A stretch of DNA of 61,606 nt from the NCBI RefSeq assembly GCF_001421355.1, contig NZ_LMKC01000002.1:779623-841228 (forward strand), written 5' to 3'. Position 1 is the first letter of the stretch. Every line of letters begins with the position of its first letter. Made by a program: the position numbers and the translations under genes. The notes below the pieces were generated by a model. The model searched no databases, had not been told where the DNA came from, and saw nothing but the letters and a program-made list of their open reading frames with translations. This DNA is from Sphingomonas sp. Leaf9 (lineage in GTDB: Bacteria; Pseudomonadota; Alphaproteobacteria; Sphingomonadales; Sphingomonadaceae). Positions 32,859-43,276 of this stretch are shown here, piece after piece.

Positions 32859-34124
32859 TTAGGCGTCGCGCAAAATTGCGTCCGCCTCGCTAACCGCCGA
32901 TCCGCCGACCCGCTCGCCAATCGTCGCGGTCACCGCGACGTTCATCGTCACGTTACCCAGCGTGCGCACGATATCCGGCAGCGTCTCGACCGCGACCAGC
33001 AGCGCCAGCGGTTCGACCGGCACGCCCATCGCCACCGCGATCGGGGCGATCGAGGAAACGAAGCTGATCTGTCCCGGCAGGCTGGCCGCACCCATCGTCG
33101 TGATCGCGCCGGCCGCGATTCCCGCCGCGATCTGTCCGGCGCCCAGCGGCACGCCAAAGACATGCGCGACATACAGCGCGACGCCGAGGTTCATTGCTGG
33201 CCCCGTCGCGCGGAACAGCGCGACCGCCATCGGCAGCACCACGCCCGACGTCGCGACCGGCACGCCGACATCGCCCGCGCCCTTCAGCATCGCCGGCAGC
33301 GAGGCGAGCGAGCTTTGCGTCGAGATCGCCACCGCCTGCGCCGGGGCGGTTGCCTTCAGGAACCGGCCGATCGGCACGCGACCACCGAAGCGCGCCAGCG
33401 GGTAGGCGAGCAGCCAGATGCCCAAGCCCACACTCATCAGCACCAGCACATAATGGATCAACGCGCCGAACGCCGCCGTGCCGGCCCGTGCGCCGACGAC
33501 ATAGCCGAGCGCGAACACGCCGATCGGACCCAGCCACAGCACCCAGTTGATGACGATCAGCATCGTATCGGCGATCGCCTGGAACAACCGCACAAGCACG
33601 CTGCGATTGTCCTGCGGCAACCGGGTCAGCGCAAAGCCGAAGACGAGGGTGAACAGGATCAGTGGCAGGAACTGGTCGTTCGCCGCCGCCGATACCGGAT
33701 TGGTCGGCACGATCGCGACGAGGAAGTCGGTGAACGGCGGGACCTTTGCCGCCGGCGCGGCGGTGCCGAAGGTCGAGCGCAGCGCTTCGGCGGCAGTGGT
33801 TCCCAACGGAAACAGGTCCAGCAGCGTCAGCGTGAACAGTGCCCCCAGCGCCGACGACGTCCACAGGATCACGATGAACAGCAGCAGCGATCGGGTGGCG
33901 ATCCGCCCGGCGCGCGCGGCCTCCGCCGTCTGGGCGATGCCGGTGATGAGCAGGGCGACGACCAGCGGCACGATCGTCATGCGCAGCGCATTCAGCCACG
34001 CGGTGCCGATCGGTTCGGCGATGGCGATGCCCGACACGGCCGTATCGGGCGACTGTCCCGCCAGCACCACCCCCAGCGCCAGCCCCGCACCCAATCCCGC
34101 CAAAATTCGTGTCGCCTGCGACAT
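32859..34124 (-). CDS. Dicarboxylate/amino acid:cation symporter (DAACS/SDF family)
   Basis: A 421-residue inner-membrane transporter with about eight transmembrane segments and two re-entrant hairpins. The serine-rich hairpin is STQSSLASLPAM, and the family motif around TM7 is ATGPAMNLGVALYVAH; SLPGQISFVSSIAPIAVAMG follows in TM8/HP2. Members couple uptake of glutamate, aspartate or C4-dicarboxylates to H+ or Na+. Substrate residues do not match one group clearly. It is divergent from glmM. Confidence 0.92.
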   Translation of the reverse strand: MSQATRILAGLGAGLALGVVLAGQSPDTAVSGIAIAEPIGTAWLNALRMTIVPLVVALLITGIAQTAEAARAGRIATRSLLLFIVILWTSSALGALFTLTLLDLFPLGTTAAEALRSTFGTAAPAAKVPPFTDFLVAIVPTNPVSAAANDQFLPLILFTLVFGFALTRLPQDNRSVLVRLFQAIADTMLIVINWVLWLGPIGVFALGYVVGARAGTAAFGALIHYVLVLMSVGLGIWLLAYPLARFGGRVPIGRFLKATAPAQAVAISTQSSLASLPAMLKGAGDVGVPVATSGVVLPMAVALFRATGPAMNLGVALYVAHVFGVPLGAGQIAAGIAAGAITTMGAASLPGQISFVSSIAPIAVAMGVPVEPLALLVAVETLPDIVRTLGNVTMNVAVTATIGERVGGSAVSEADAILRDA

Positions 34125-34195
34125 GCTCGCCCTTTTAATAAAGTGGCGGTAATACCCCGCCCAACCGAACGCTCAACCTGAAGGCGTATGTAACG

Positions 34196-35536
34196 ATGGC
34201 AAGGAAATATTTCGGCACCGACGGGATTCGTGGCCTGACCAATACCAAGCCGATGACCGCCGAGATGGCGATGCGGATCGGCATGGCCGCGGGCGCGCAC
34301 TTCCGCCGGGGCGATCACCGCCACCGCGTGGTGATCGGCAAGGACACGCGCCTGTCGGGCTATATGCTCGAAAATGCGATGGTCGCGGGCTTTACGTCGG
34401 TGGGCATGGACGTGGTGCTGGTCGGGCCGCTGCCGACGCCGGCGGTCGCGATGCTGACCCATTCGATGCGCGCCGACATGGGCGTGATGATCTCCGCCAG
34501 CCACAATCCCTATCATGACAATGGCATCAAGCTGTTCGGGCCGGACGGGTACAAGCTGTCGGATGCCGACGAACTGGCGATCGAGGAACTGATCGACAGC
34601 GAGATCGAGCTGTCCGCGCCGGGGGACATCGGCCGCGCCAACCGGATCGAGGATGCGCGCGGGCGCTATATCCACTTCGCCAAGTCGACCTTCCCCGAAA
34701 ATCTGCGGCTCGACGGCATGAAGCTGGTCGTCGATTGCGCGAACGGCGCGGCGTACAACGTCGCCCCGTCGGCGCTGTGGGAGCTGGGCGCGGAGGTCAT
34801 CGCGATCGGCGTGACGCCCAATGGCAAGAACATCAACGACCGCGTCGGGTCGACCGCGCCGCAAACGCTGTCGGAAACCGTCGTCGCATCGGGCGCGCAG
34901 GTCGGCATCGCGCTGGACGGCGATGCCGACCGGCTGATCGTGGTCGATGAGGCGGGCAAGGTGATCGACGGCGATCAGTTGATGGCGACGATCGCCGCCA
35001 GCTGGGCACGCGCCGGGCGGCTGAAGGGCGGGGGGCTCGTCGCCACCGTTATGTCGAACCTGGGGCTGGAACGGCATCTGGCGGCGCAGGGGCTGGGCCT
35101 CGTCCGCACCGCCGTGGGCGACCGCCATGTCCTCGAAAAGATGCGCAGCGCCGGGTATAATGTCGGCGGCGAACAGTCGGGGCATATCATCCTGTCCGAC
35201 TATGCGACGACCGGCGACGGCCTGGTCGCGGCGTTGCAGGTGCTGGCCGAGATCAAGCGCGCCGGGGCGCCGGCGAGCGAGGTGTTGCACCGCTTCGACC
35301 CGCTGCCGCAGTTGCTGAAGAATGTGCGCTTCGCCGGGGGCAAGCCGCTCGACGATCCGCGGGTCAAGGACGTCGTGGCCGGCGTCGAGGCGGAACTGGC
35401 CGGGCGCGGGCGGCTGGTGCTGCGCGCATCGGGGACCGAGCCGGTGATCCGCGTGATGGCCGAGGGCGAGGATGCCGGTCATGTCGAACAGGTCGTCGAT
35501 CGCATCTGTGATGCGGTGCGGCAGGCGGCGGCCTGA
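34196..35536 (+). CDS. glmM: Phosphoglucosamine mutase
   Basis: A 446-residue enzyme converting glucosamine 6-phosphate to glucosamine 1-phosphate for UDP-GlcNAc synthesis. It starts [10 protein letters not shown] and carries the phosphoserine motif ISASHNP with Ser102, the metal loop DGDADR near residues 241-246, the sugar-binding GEQSGHIIL and the phosphate-binding [11 protein letters not shown]. Length is typical. The downstream DUF1272 gene overlaps its stop by one base. Confidence 0.97.
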   Translation: MARKYFGTDGIRGLTNTKPMTAEMAMRIGMAAGAHFRRGDHRHRVVIGKDTRLSGYMLENAMVAGFTSVGMDVVLVGPLPTPAVAMLTHSMRADMGVMISASHNPYHDNGIKLFGPDGYKLSDADELAIEELIDSEIELSAPGDIGRANRIEDARGRYIHFAKSTFPENLRLDGMKLVVDCANGAAYNVAPSALWELGAEVIAIGVTPNGKNINDRVGSTAPQTLSETVVASGAQVGIALDGDADRLIVVDEAGKVIDGDQLMATIAASWARAGRLKGGGLVATVMSNLGLERHLAAQGLGLVRTAVGDRHVLEKMRSAGYNVGGEQSGHIILSDYATTGDGLVAALQVLAEIKRAGAPASEVLHRFDPLPQLLKNVRFAGGKPLDDPRVKDVVAGVEAELAGRGRLVLRASGTEPVIRVMAEGEDAGHVEQVVDRICDAVRQAAA

Positions 35537-35712
35537 TGCTGGCGATGAAGGCTGCGTGCGAGCGGTGTGACGCACCGCTGCCGGCGGCGGCGCATGGCGC
35601 GTTCATCTGTTCGCTGGAGGATACGTTCTGCGCCGATTGTGCGGACGAGCTGGACGAGGTCTGCCCGAAGTGTCTGGGCGAGCTGGTGGATCGCCCGACC
35701 CGCCGCAAATAG
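35536..35712 (+). CDS. DUF1272 zinc-ribbon protein (58 aa)
   Basis: A small cysteine-rich protein with CERC, FICS, FCADC and CPKCLGELVDRP, matching the DUF1272 family. The four Cys pairs predict a double zinc-ribbon. The ATG at 35536 shares a base with the glmM stop (TGATG); an in-frame ATG three codons later is also possible. Function is unknown. A family-2 repeat begins two bases after the stop. Confidence 0.85.
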   Translation: MLAMKAACERCDAPLPAAAHGAFICSLEDTFCADCADELDEVCPKCLGELVDRPTRRK

Positions 35713-35713
35713 A

Positions 35714-35852
35714 TCCTCCCCGGCACGGGGAGGGGGACCAGCCGCAGGCTGGCGGAGGATGGGTGTCCCCATACGGAACGGTTGCATTGCGCGGCGAACC
35801 CCCTCCACCATCCGCTGCGCGGACGGTCCCCCTCCCCACCATGTGGGGAGGA
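35714..35852. repeat. Palindromic repeat family 2, copy D
   Basis: Outer arms TCCTCCCCGGCACGGGGAGG and CCCCACCATGTGGGGAGGA, inner hairpins GACCAGCCGCAGGCTGGCGG and CCACCATCCGCTGCGCGGAC, and a core CATACGGAACGG. It lies between two same-strand genes, DUF1272 and thiD. Confidence 0.87.
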
Positions 35853-35889
35853 GCTTGTAGCGTCCGCATCGCGCGGCTAACCCCACCCC

Positions 35890-37044
35890 ATGACCATATC
35901 CCGTATCCTGATCGTCGCCGGTTCCGATTCCGGCGGGGGCGCCGGTATCCAGGCAGATATCAAGACCGCGACGATGCTGGGCGCGCATGCGATGACCGCG
36001 ATCACGGCGGTCACTGCGCAGAACACGCTGGGCGTCGATGCCGTCCACCCGATCCCGACCGACATGGTGATGGCGCAGATCGACGCGGTGGTGCGCGATA
36101 TCGGCGTCGATGCGGTGAAGATCGGGATGATCGGATCGGCACGTACCGCGCACGCGTTGGCCGACCGGTTGCGCGACCTGCCCGGCATACCGGTGGTGTT
36201 CGATCCGGTGATGATTTCGACCAGCGGCGCGCGGCTGGCGGATGAAGCCACGGTCGCGGCGTTCGAGCGGTTGATGGCGGTGGCCACGGTGGCGACGCCG
36301 AACCTGCCCGAACTGGCGGCGCTGGGCGGGGTCGGCCCGATCCTCGAGCGCGGTTGCGCCGTGCTGGAAAAGGGTGGCCATGGCACGGGCGAGGTGTTGG
36401 TCGACCGGCTGCATCAGCGCGGGCCCGGTGCTGCGCCGCTGATCGAATGGTCCAGCCCCCGCATCGACGGTATGGCGACGCATGGCACCGGCTGCACCCT
36501 GTCAACCGCGATCGCGTGCGAACTGGCCAAGGAATGGACGCTGGTCGAGGCGATCGGCCGGGCGCGCAGCTTCGTGCGGATCGCGATGCTGGATGCCGAG
36601 GAACTGGGCCGCGGCGCGGGGCCGATGGCGCAGCAGGGGGTGCGGCTGGACCTCAACCAGTCGCGCTGGTCGCCGATGCTGAACCAGGTGACGGTGCCGG
36701 CCAGCGACGTGCCGGCGAGCGAGCATTTCTACCGCCTGCTCGGCCTCAAGACGATCGTGCGCTCCAGCCGCCGCTATGCCCGGTTCGAGAGCGAGGGCGG
36801 CGCGACCTTCTCGATCGAGATGACCGAGGAGCGCAAGGTCCCGGCGGTGTATTTCGAGGTCGGCGACCTGAACGTCGTGGTCCATTATCTGAAGGGCCAA
36901 GGGCTGTCGTTCGCGCAGGAGCCGATCGATCGCCCCTGGGGCTGGCGCGAGGCGCGGCTGTTCGATCCGGCGGGCAACGAAGTGTGCCTGTATCAGGCGG
37001 GCGAGATGCGGCGCTTCCCGCCGTGGCGCATCGCCGATGCCTGA
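35890..37044 (+). CDS. thiD: ThiD (HMP/HMP-P kinase) fused to a C-terminal VOC/glyoxalase domain
   Basis: A 384-residue fusion. Residues 1-255 are a ribokinase-fold Thi[35 protein letters not shown] and the ATP/anion-hole motif [11 protein letters not shown]. It phosphorylates hydroxymethylpyrimidine and its phosphate for thiamine synthesis. From Met263 a vicinal-oxygen-chelate domain follows: [43 protein letters not shown] and [16 protein letters not shown]. The frame is continuous with no stop between them. In relatives the second domain is often a separate small gene (from memory). An internal start at Met263 (36676) could also give it alone. It overlaps rnhB by eight bases. Confidence 0.93.
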   Translation: MTISRILIVAGSDSGGGAGIQADIKTATMLGAHAMTAITAVTAQNTLGVDAVHPIPTDMVMAQIDAVVRDIGVDAVKIGMIGSARTAHALADRLRDLPGIPVVFDPVMISTSGARLADEATVAAFERLMAVATVATPNLPELAALGGVGPILERGCAVLEKGGHGTGEVLVDRLHQRGPGAAPLIEWSSPRIDGMATHGTGCTLSTAIACELAKEWTLVEAIGRARSFVRIAMLDAEELGRGAGPMAQQGVRLDLNQSRWSPMLNQVTVPASDVPASEHFYRLLGLKTIVRSSRRYARFESEGGATFSIEMTEERKVPAVYFEVGDLNVVVHYLKGQGLSFAQEPIDRPWGWREARLFDPAGNEVCLYQAGEMRRFPPWRIADA

Positions 37045-37630
37045 TTTCAGCCATGAGGCCCGCTATGCCGGGCCGGTGGCGGGGGTGGACGAGGCCGGTC
37101 GCGGGCCGCTGGCCGGGCCGGTGGTCGCCGCCGCCGTCATCCTCGATCGCGACTGCGTGCCCGAGGGGCTGAACGACTCCAAGCAACTGAGCGCGAAGCG
37201 CCGCGCCATGCTGCACGCGCGGCTGTTGGAATGCGCCACGGTCGGGGTCGGGATCGCCAGCGTCGAGGAGATCGACCGGCTGAACATCCTGTGGGCGACG
37301 ATGCTGGCGATGGAGCGTGCGGTCGATGCGCTGGGCATCGCACCGGCCAAGGTGCTAGTCGATGGCAATCGTTGCCCGAACTGGAGGTATTCGGGCGTCG
37401 CGGTGGTCGGCGGCGACGCGATCAGCCTGTCGATCGCCGCCGCATCGATCGTTGCGAAGGAAACGCGCGACGCGATGATGATCGCGGCCGATCGGGAGTA
37501 TCCAGGGTACGGCTGGGCGTCGAACAAGGGCTATGGCGCGAAGGTGCATCTGGAGGGGCTCAGGACGCTCGGGGTGACGCCGCTGCACCGGCGGAGCTTC
37601 GCACCGGTCGCGCAGGCGCTGCTTCTCTGA
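37037..37630 (+). CDS. rnhB: Ribonuclease HII
   Basis: A 197-residue endonuclease that cuts the RNA strand of RNA-DNA hybrids and single ribonucleotides in DNA. The active-site motif is [14 protein letters not shown] with Asp18 and Glu19, followed by [16 protein letters not shown] and [13 protein letters not shown]. Length is usual. It overlaps the ThiD-VOC fusion by eight bases and is followed by the long ccrM leader. Confidence 0.96.
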   Translation: MPDFSHEARYAGPVAGVDEAGRGPLAGPVVAAAVILDRDCVPEGLNDSKQLSAKRRAMLHARLLECATVGVGIASVEEIDRLNILWATMLAMERAVDALGIAPAKVLVDGNRCPNWRYSGVAVVGGDAISLSIAAASIVAKETRDAMMIAADREYPGYGWASNKGYGAKVHLEGLRTLGVTPLHRRSFAPVAQALLL

Positions 37631-37683
37631 ATTCCTTTCCGTGTCGGGAGGGAATTGCGACGAACCGAGTGCTACCAGATATG

Positions 37684-38961
<1,278 letters not shown>

Positions 38962-38962
<1 letters not shown>

Positions 38963-40038
38963 TGTATCTGCGCCCGGTTCGTTTCGTCGATACGCCGGTC
39001 GGGTTGCCCGATGGCGCGGCGGCGCGGCTGGCGGGCGGGATGCTGTGGTTCGCCGCCTATGAGGTGCGCGACCGCGCCGGGCTGCGGCTTACGGTGCCGG
39101 TCGAGGCGTTCGATGCGTGGGCCGCGACGCTCGCCCCGGAACAGGCCGAGCGGGCGCGGTTATTGCACCGGCGGATTACGGCCGCCCGTCCGCCGCTGCA
39201 ACTGGCCGAGCGGGTGCTGCGGTTCGATCAGCCGCAGGTGATGGGGATACTCAACGTCACCCCCGACAGTTTTTCGGATGGTGGAGCGCATGTCGGCGAT
39301 CCGGCGGGTGCTGCTGCGGCGGGTGTCGCGATGGCGGCGGCGGGGGCGGCGCTGATCGACTTGGGTGGGGAGTCCACCAAGCCGGGTGCTGCGACCGTGT
39401 GGGAAGGCGACGAGATCGCCCGCGTCGTGCCGGTCGCCGAACGGCTGGCGGCGGCGGGGGTCGCGGTGTCGGTCGACACCCGCAAGGCGGCGGTGATGGA
39501 CGCGGCGCTCACGGCGGGCGCGCATATCGTCAACGATGTCGCGGCGCTGGCCTATGATCCGCGCGCGCTGGATGTAGTCGTCAGGAGCGGCTGCCCGGTA
39601 GTGCTGATGCATTCGCCCGCACCGGCGCAGGGGCCGCATGGCGGTGATGGCTATGGCGACCCGTTGCTCGACGTGTTCGACTGGCTGGAGGCGCGGGTCG
39701 AGGCGGTGGTTGCGGGCGGTGTGGATCGGGCGAAGATCATCGTCGATCCGGGCATCGGTTTTGGCAAGGCGCTGTCGGACAATCTGGCGCTGGTGAATGG
39801 GCTGGCCTTGTTTCACGGGCTGGGGTGCCCGGTGCTGCTGGGCGCCAGCCGCAAGCGGATCATCGGCGCGCTGTCGAAAGAGGCGCCGGCGGATCAGCGG
39901 CTGGGCGGGTCGGTCGCGCTGGCGATGGCAGGCGTCGAGCGGGGCGCGCAGATCGTGCGGGTGCATGATGTGGCAGAGACGGTGCAGGCGATCCGGGTGT
40001 GGCGCGGCTTGCGCGATGCGGCGTTGGTAGCGCGTTAA
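38962..40038 (+). CDS. folP: Dihydropteroate synthase with N-terminal extension
   Basis: A 358-residue enzyme that condenses p-aminobenzoate with the pterin pyrophosphate made by FolK. The TIM-barrel core starts near residue 88: MGILNVTPDSFSDGG (about 94-108), DLGGESTKPGA, VSVDTRK, DPGIGFGK and GASRKR, all sulfonamide-target motifs. The approximately 85 residues before it are an extra N-terminal segment without a named family. The ATG at 38962 shares a base with the ccrM stop (TGATG), so translation of a folate enzyme is coupled to that of a cell-cycle methyltransferase. Confidence 0.95.
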
Positions 40039-40135
40039 CGTACACCACGCCCGCGCGGGAAGGACGAACACGGTCTGTCGAGCAGGTTGCCAAGCCGGTG
40101 GATCAACCCGGCCCCCCTCCGCTATAGCGCGGCCC

Positions 40136-42475
40136 ATGGTTCGCGTATTCCTGTTCCTCGCCGCGCTGTCGGCGCTGTTTACCGCTCCGGCCAATGCCCA
40201 GCAGAACGGGTTCGACCTCGACGGGCCGGAGGTGGCGGTCAGCGTGAAGCGGGGCGATGTCGAACTCCCGGTCGCCGCCGTACCGGCGTTGCGCGGGGGC
40301 GACACGCTGACGGCGCGTGCACTGCTGCCGGCGGATCAGTCGGCGCGGTACCTGCTGATCGTCGCGTTCCTGCGCGGGGCGACCAATCCGCCGCCCAAGA
40401 ACTGGTTCTTTTCGGTCGAGACGTGGAAGCCCAAAAAGGACGTGCTGACCGTCACCGTGCCGGAGGGTGCCGAACAGGCGATCCTGTTCCTCGCACCCGA
40501 AGCCGGCGGCGGCTTTTCGGCGGTGCGCGGTGGGGTGCGGGGGCGGCCCGGTGTGTTCGTGCGCGCGGCGCAGGACCTGTATCAGGCATCGCTCGACCGG
40601 CAGCGGCTGGACGCGTTCGTCGGCGCGGTCGGGCGGATCGGCGATGCCGCGCCCGAACGGCTGGCCACCGCCGCGCCGGTGCTGGCCGAGGCGCTTCGGA
40701 TCAAGCTGAATGCCGACTGCCTGCTCAAACAGCGCGCGTTGCAGGCCGTGTGCCTGACGCAGCAGCGCGACGCGCTGGTGCTGCAGGCGCAGCGCGGGGC
40801 GACGCTGACCGAAACGGTGACCGGGGCGCCGGTCGATATCGCGTACCGGGTGGCGGCGACGCGTGAGGGCGGTGCGGGCTATTACAGCCCCTATATCGGG
40901 CTGGCCCGCGATCTGGCCCGGTTGTTCGGCGCGTTTCGCAGTGCGCAATATCAGTATCTGCCGGCCCTCGCGCTGGGGCAGGGCACGGCGATCCACCTGC
41001 AACTCAACAGCGCGCCGTCGTTCCAGAATCCGCGATCGGTGCTGGTCGCACCCCTGCCGCCGATCGGCGATGCGCCGCCGCCGCTGTGGCGGTCGAGCGC
41101 GCCGGGCGCGCTGTGCCTTGCCAAGCCCGACCTCGTGCTGCCGCTCGACGATGCGGCGCTGCTGTTCGCGACCGATTATGCCCGTGACCTGACGCTGAAG
41201 GTGACGGCGGCGGATGGGAAGGTGTCGCTGCTGAAGCTCACTCCCGATGCCGAACGCGGCGGGCTGGTGCTGGGCGGCGGTGCGGGGGTTGCCGGGCCGA
41301 TCACCGACGCGGTGGTGCAGGGCAGTTGGGGGTTCGACCGGTTCAGCGGGCCGCGCGTGCCGGCGCAGATCGATGGCCCCGGTGCGTGGACGCCGCAGCC
41401 CGATGCGAACGTCATCGTCGGGCGCGATCATCCGCTGGTGCTGCGTGGCGGGGCGTCGGCCTGCGTGTCCGGGCTGACGCTGCGCGATGCCGGGGGGCTC
41501 AGCCGGTCGATCGGGTGGAAGGCGGCGGGCGCGGATGCGATCGAGGCGACTTTGCCGCTTGGCAAGACGCGGCCGGGGCCGTTGACGCTGACCGTGGTCA
41601 GGCATGGCGCGGTGGCACCGGACCAGATCGCGCTCAACGGGCGGGCGGAGCCGAGCCGGCTGGACCGCTTTACCGTCCATCGCGGTGACAAGGACGGCGT
41701 GCTGGAGGGCGCGCGGCTGGATCAGGTCGCGGCCCTGACGTTGGGCGGCACGCGCTTTGCGGCGGGGGCGCTCACACGGGTGGGCGAGGGGGACCGGCTG
41801 ACGCTGATGGCCGACGCGCCGCTTGGCGAGAGCGGCGACACGACCGCCGGCGTGCAGCTGCGCGACGGGCGTAGTGCCAGTGTCGCGGCGACGGTCGCAC
41901 CGGCGCGGGCGGCGATGCAGCTGCTCGAACGGCGGGTGGCCTATGATCCGCCGGCGGGTGCGCGGCCGATCGAGCTGCCCGCCGGGCTGGTGCCGACGAC
42001 GGGCGCGCTGACCTTTTCCGCGCGGGTCATGGGCGGGCTGGCCGGGGCGGAGGACGGGATCGAGATCGCGGCGGGCGACGTGACCCGGCGGCTGACGATC
42101 GCGTCGGGCGCGGTCCAGCGGGTTGGCGACGACGTGGTGGTGGCGACGATCGCGCCGCAGGCCGCCTTCGGTCCCGCCGTATCGGGTGAGTTGCGCATCC
42201 GGGCGTGGCGTGGCGGTGCGGCGGGCGACTGGCAGAAGCTGGCGACGCTGGTGCGGCTGCCGGTGCTGACCGGGATCGAGTGCCGCGACGCGTGCACGGT
42301 CACCGGCCGCGACCTGTTCCTGATCGCAGCGATCGGCACGGCACCCGATATGGCCGCAGCGGTCACCTTGCCCGGCGGGTTCGTCGGCACGTCGGTATCG
42401 GTCCCGCGCGGCGGCGACGGGACATTGTACCTGAGACTCCACGATGCCGGCGATGCGGTGCTGCGGGCGAAGTGA
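40136..42475 (+). CDS. Large secreted protein of unknown function (779 aa)
   Basis: No family was recognised. The product has a signal peptide (MVRVFLFLAALSALFTAPANAQ), and the remaining 757 residues are beta-rich, with many G-x-L-x-L alternations and few charged helices. A helical part lies around residues 145-230, including two cysteines in NADCLLKQRALQAVCL. A later pair is in ECRDACTV near residue 715. No transmembrane anchor, catalytic motif or TonB box was seen. Several beta-sandwich modules probably follow one another from residue 330 on. The gene lies alone between folP and a minus-strand reductase gene; composition matches its neighbours. Confidence 0.8.
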   Translation: MVRVFLFLAALSALFTAPANAQQNGFDLDGPEVAVSVKRGDVELPVAAVPALRGGDTLTARALLPADQSARYLLIVAFLRGATNPPPKNWFFSVETWKPKKDVLTVTVPEGAEQAILFLAPEAGGGFSAVRGGVRGRPGVFVRAAQDLYQASLDRQRLDAFVGAVGRIGDAAPERLATAAPVLAEALRIKLNADCLLKQRALQAVCLTQQRDALVLQAQRGATLTETVTGAPVDIAYRVAATREGGAGYYSPYIGLARDLARLFGAFRSAQYQYLPALALGQGTAIHLQLNSAPSFQNPRSVLVAPLPPIGDAPPPLWRSSAPGALCLAKPDLVLPLDDAALLFATDYARDLTLKVTAADGKVSLLKLTPDAERGGLVLGGGAGVAGPITDAVVQGSWGFDRFSGPRVPAQIDGPGAWTPQPDANVIVGRDHPLVLRGGASACVSGLTLRDAGGLSRSIGWKAAGADAIEATLPLGKTRPGPLTLTVVRHGAVAPDQIALNGRAEPSRLDRFTVHRGDKDGVLEGARLDQVAALTLGGTRFAAGALTRVGEGDRLTLMADAPLGESGDTTAGVQLRDGRSASVAATVAPARAAMQLLERRVAYDPPAGARPIELPAGLVPTTGALTFSARVMGGLAGAEDGIEIAAGDVTRRLTIASGAVQRVGDDVVVATIAPQAAFGPAVSGELRIRAWRGGAAGDWQKLATLVRLPVLTGIECRDACTVTGRDLFLIAAIGTAPDMAAAVTLPGGFVGTSVSVPRGGDGTLYLRLHDAGDAVLRAK

Positions 42476-42506
42476 TCGACGCGCGAAGTTTCCGGCCAAC
42501 GGGCCG

Positions 42507-43211
42507 CTACTGCGCCGGCCGCACCGCATAGCGCAGATGCACGGCACCCGCGGCAAGGCGCTCGCAGTCGATCAGCGATAGCGTGACCTTGCCCCGCAAC
42601 CCGTCTGGCGTGGCGACGATCCGTTCGGCCCCCGCGGCGCCGTCAAGCGTCGGGGTCAGCACGATGCTGAATTCATCGACCAGCCCGGCGGCGAGGAAGG
42701 TGCCGTTGATCCCGCTGCCCCCTTCAAGGAGCAGGGTTTCGATGCCGAGGTCGTGGCGCAGCGTCGCAAGCGCGACGGGCAGGTCGATCTCGTCACTGTC
42801 GGACACGATGTAGGAGACGCCGTTCGCCGCCAGTTCGGCGAGATGCGCGTCGCCGACGCTGCTCCCCAACAGGACGACGAAATGATCGCCGCCGACATCG
42901 CCCTTGGCAAAGCGCAGCTTGCCCGCGCGATCGAGGGTGATGGCATAGGGCGCGGCGTCGCGCCGCTGGAACAGGTGCGGGCGCGGCGGGGTGTCGGTGC
43001 CGGTCGCGGGTGTCGGATCGCCCTTTGCCATTTCGGCCATCGTCACCCGTCCGACGATCCAGCCATCGGCATGCAGGCGGTCGTGGAGGTCCTCATAGAT
43101 GCCAGTCCAGTCCTTTACCGTTCCGTCCGGGCTGTCGGTGTAGCGGCTGGGGTGCAGGCCGCCATCGATCGAGGAGGTCATGCGGCAGAGGATACGGGGG
43201 CGGTCGGACAT
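42507..43211 (-). CDS. RibD C-terminal/dihydrofolate-reductase-like reductase
   Basis: A 234-residue protein with the pyrimidine-reductase fold of the RibD C-terminal domain: SSIDGGLHPSRYT, GWIVGRVTM, LEGGSGINGTFLAAGLVDEF and the C-terminal VHLRY. LEGGSxxNG is the NADPH-pyrophosphate-binding loop. It lacks a deaminase domain, so a role in riboflavin synthesis is not assured. It may be a stand-alone reductase of unknown substrate. It sits just downstream of the GH92 gene on the same strand, 65 bp away, and is convergent with the 779-residue protein gene. Confidence 0.87.
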   Translation of the reverse strand: MSDRPRILCRMTSSIDGGLHPSRYTDSPDGTVKDWTGIYEDLHDRLHADGWIVGRVTMAEMAKGDPTPATGTDTPPRPHLFQRRDAAPYAITLDRAGKLRFAKGDVGGDHFVVLLGSSVGDAHLAELAANGVSYIVSDSDEIDLPVALATLRHDLGIETLLLEGGSGINGTFLAAGLVDEFSIVLTPTLDGAAGAERIVATPDGLRGKVTLSLIDCERLAAGAVHLRYAVRPAQ

Positions 43212-43276
43212 GGCGGGTGGCTCGCATTCGGGATCGGGCGTGCTTCAACGCCGCCCGACCCCGCCGGGTCCACCGG

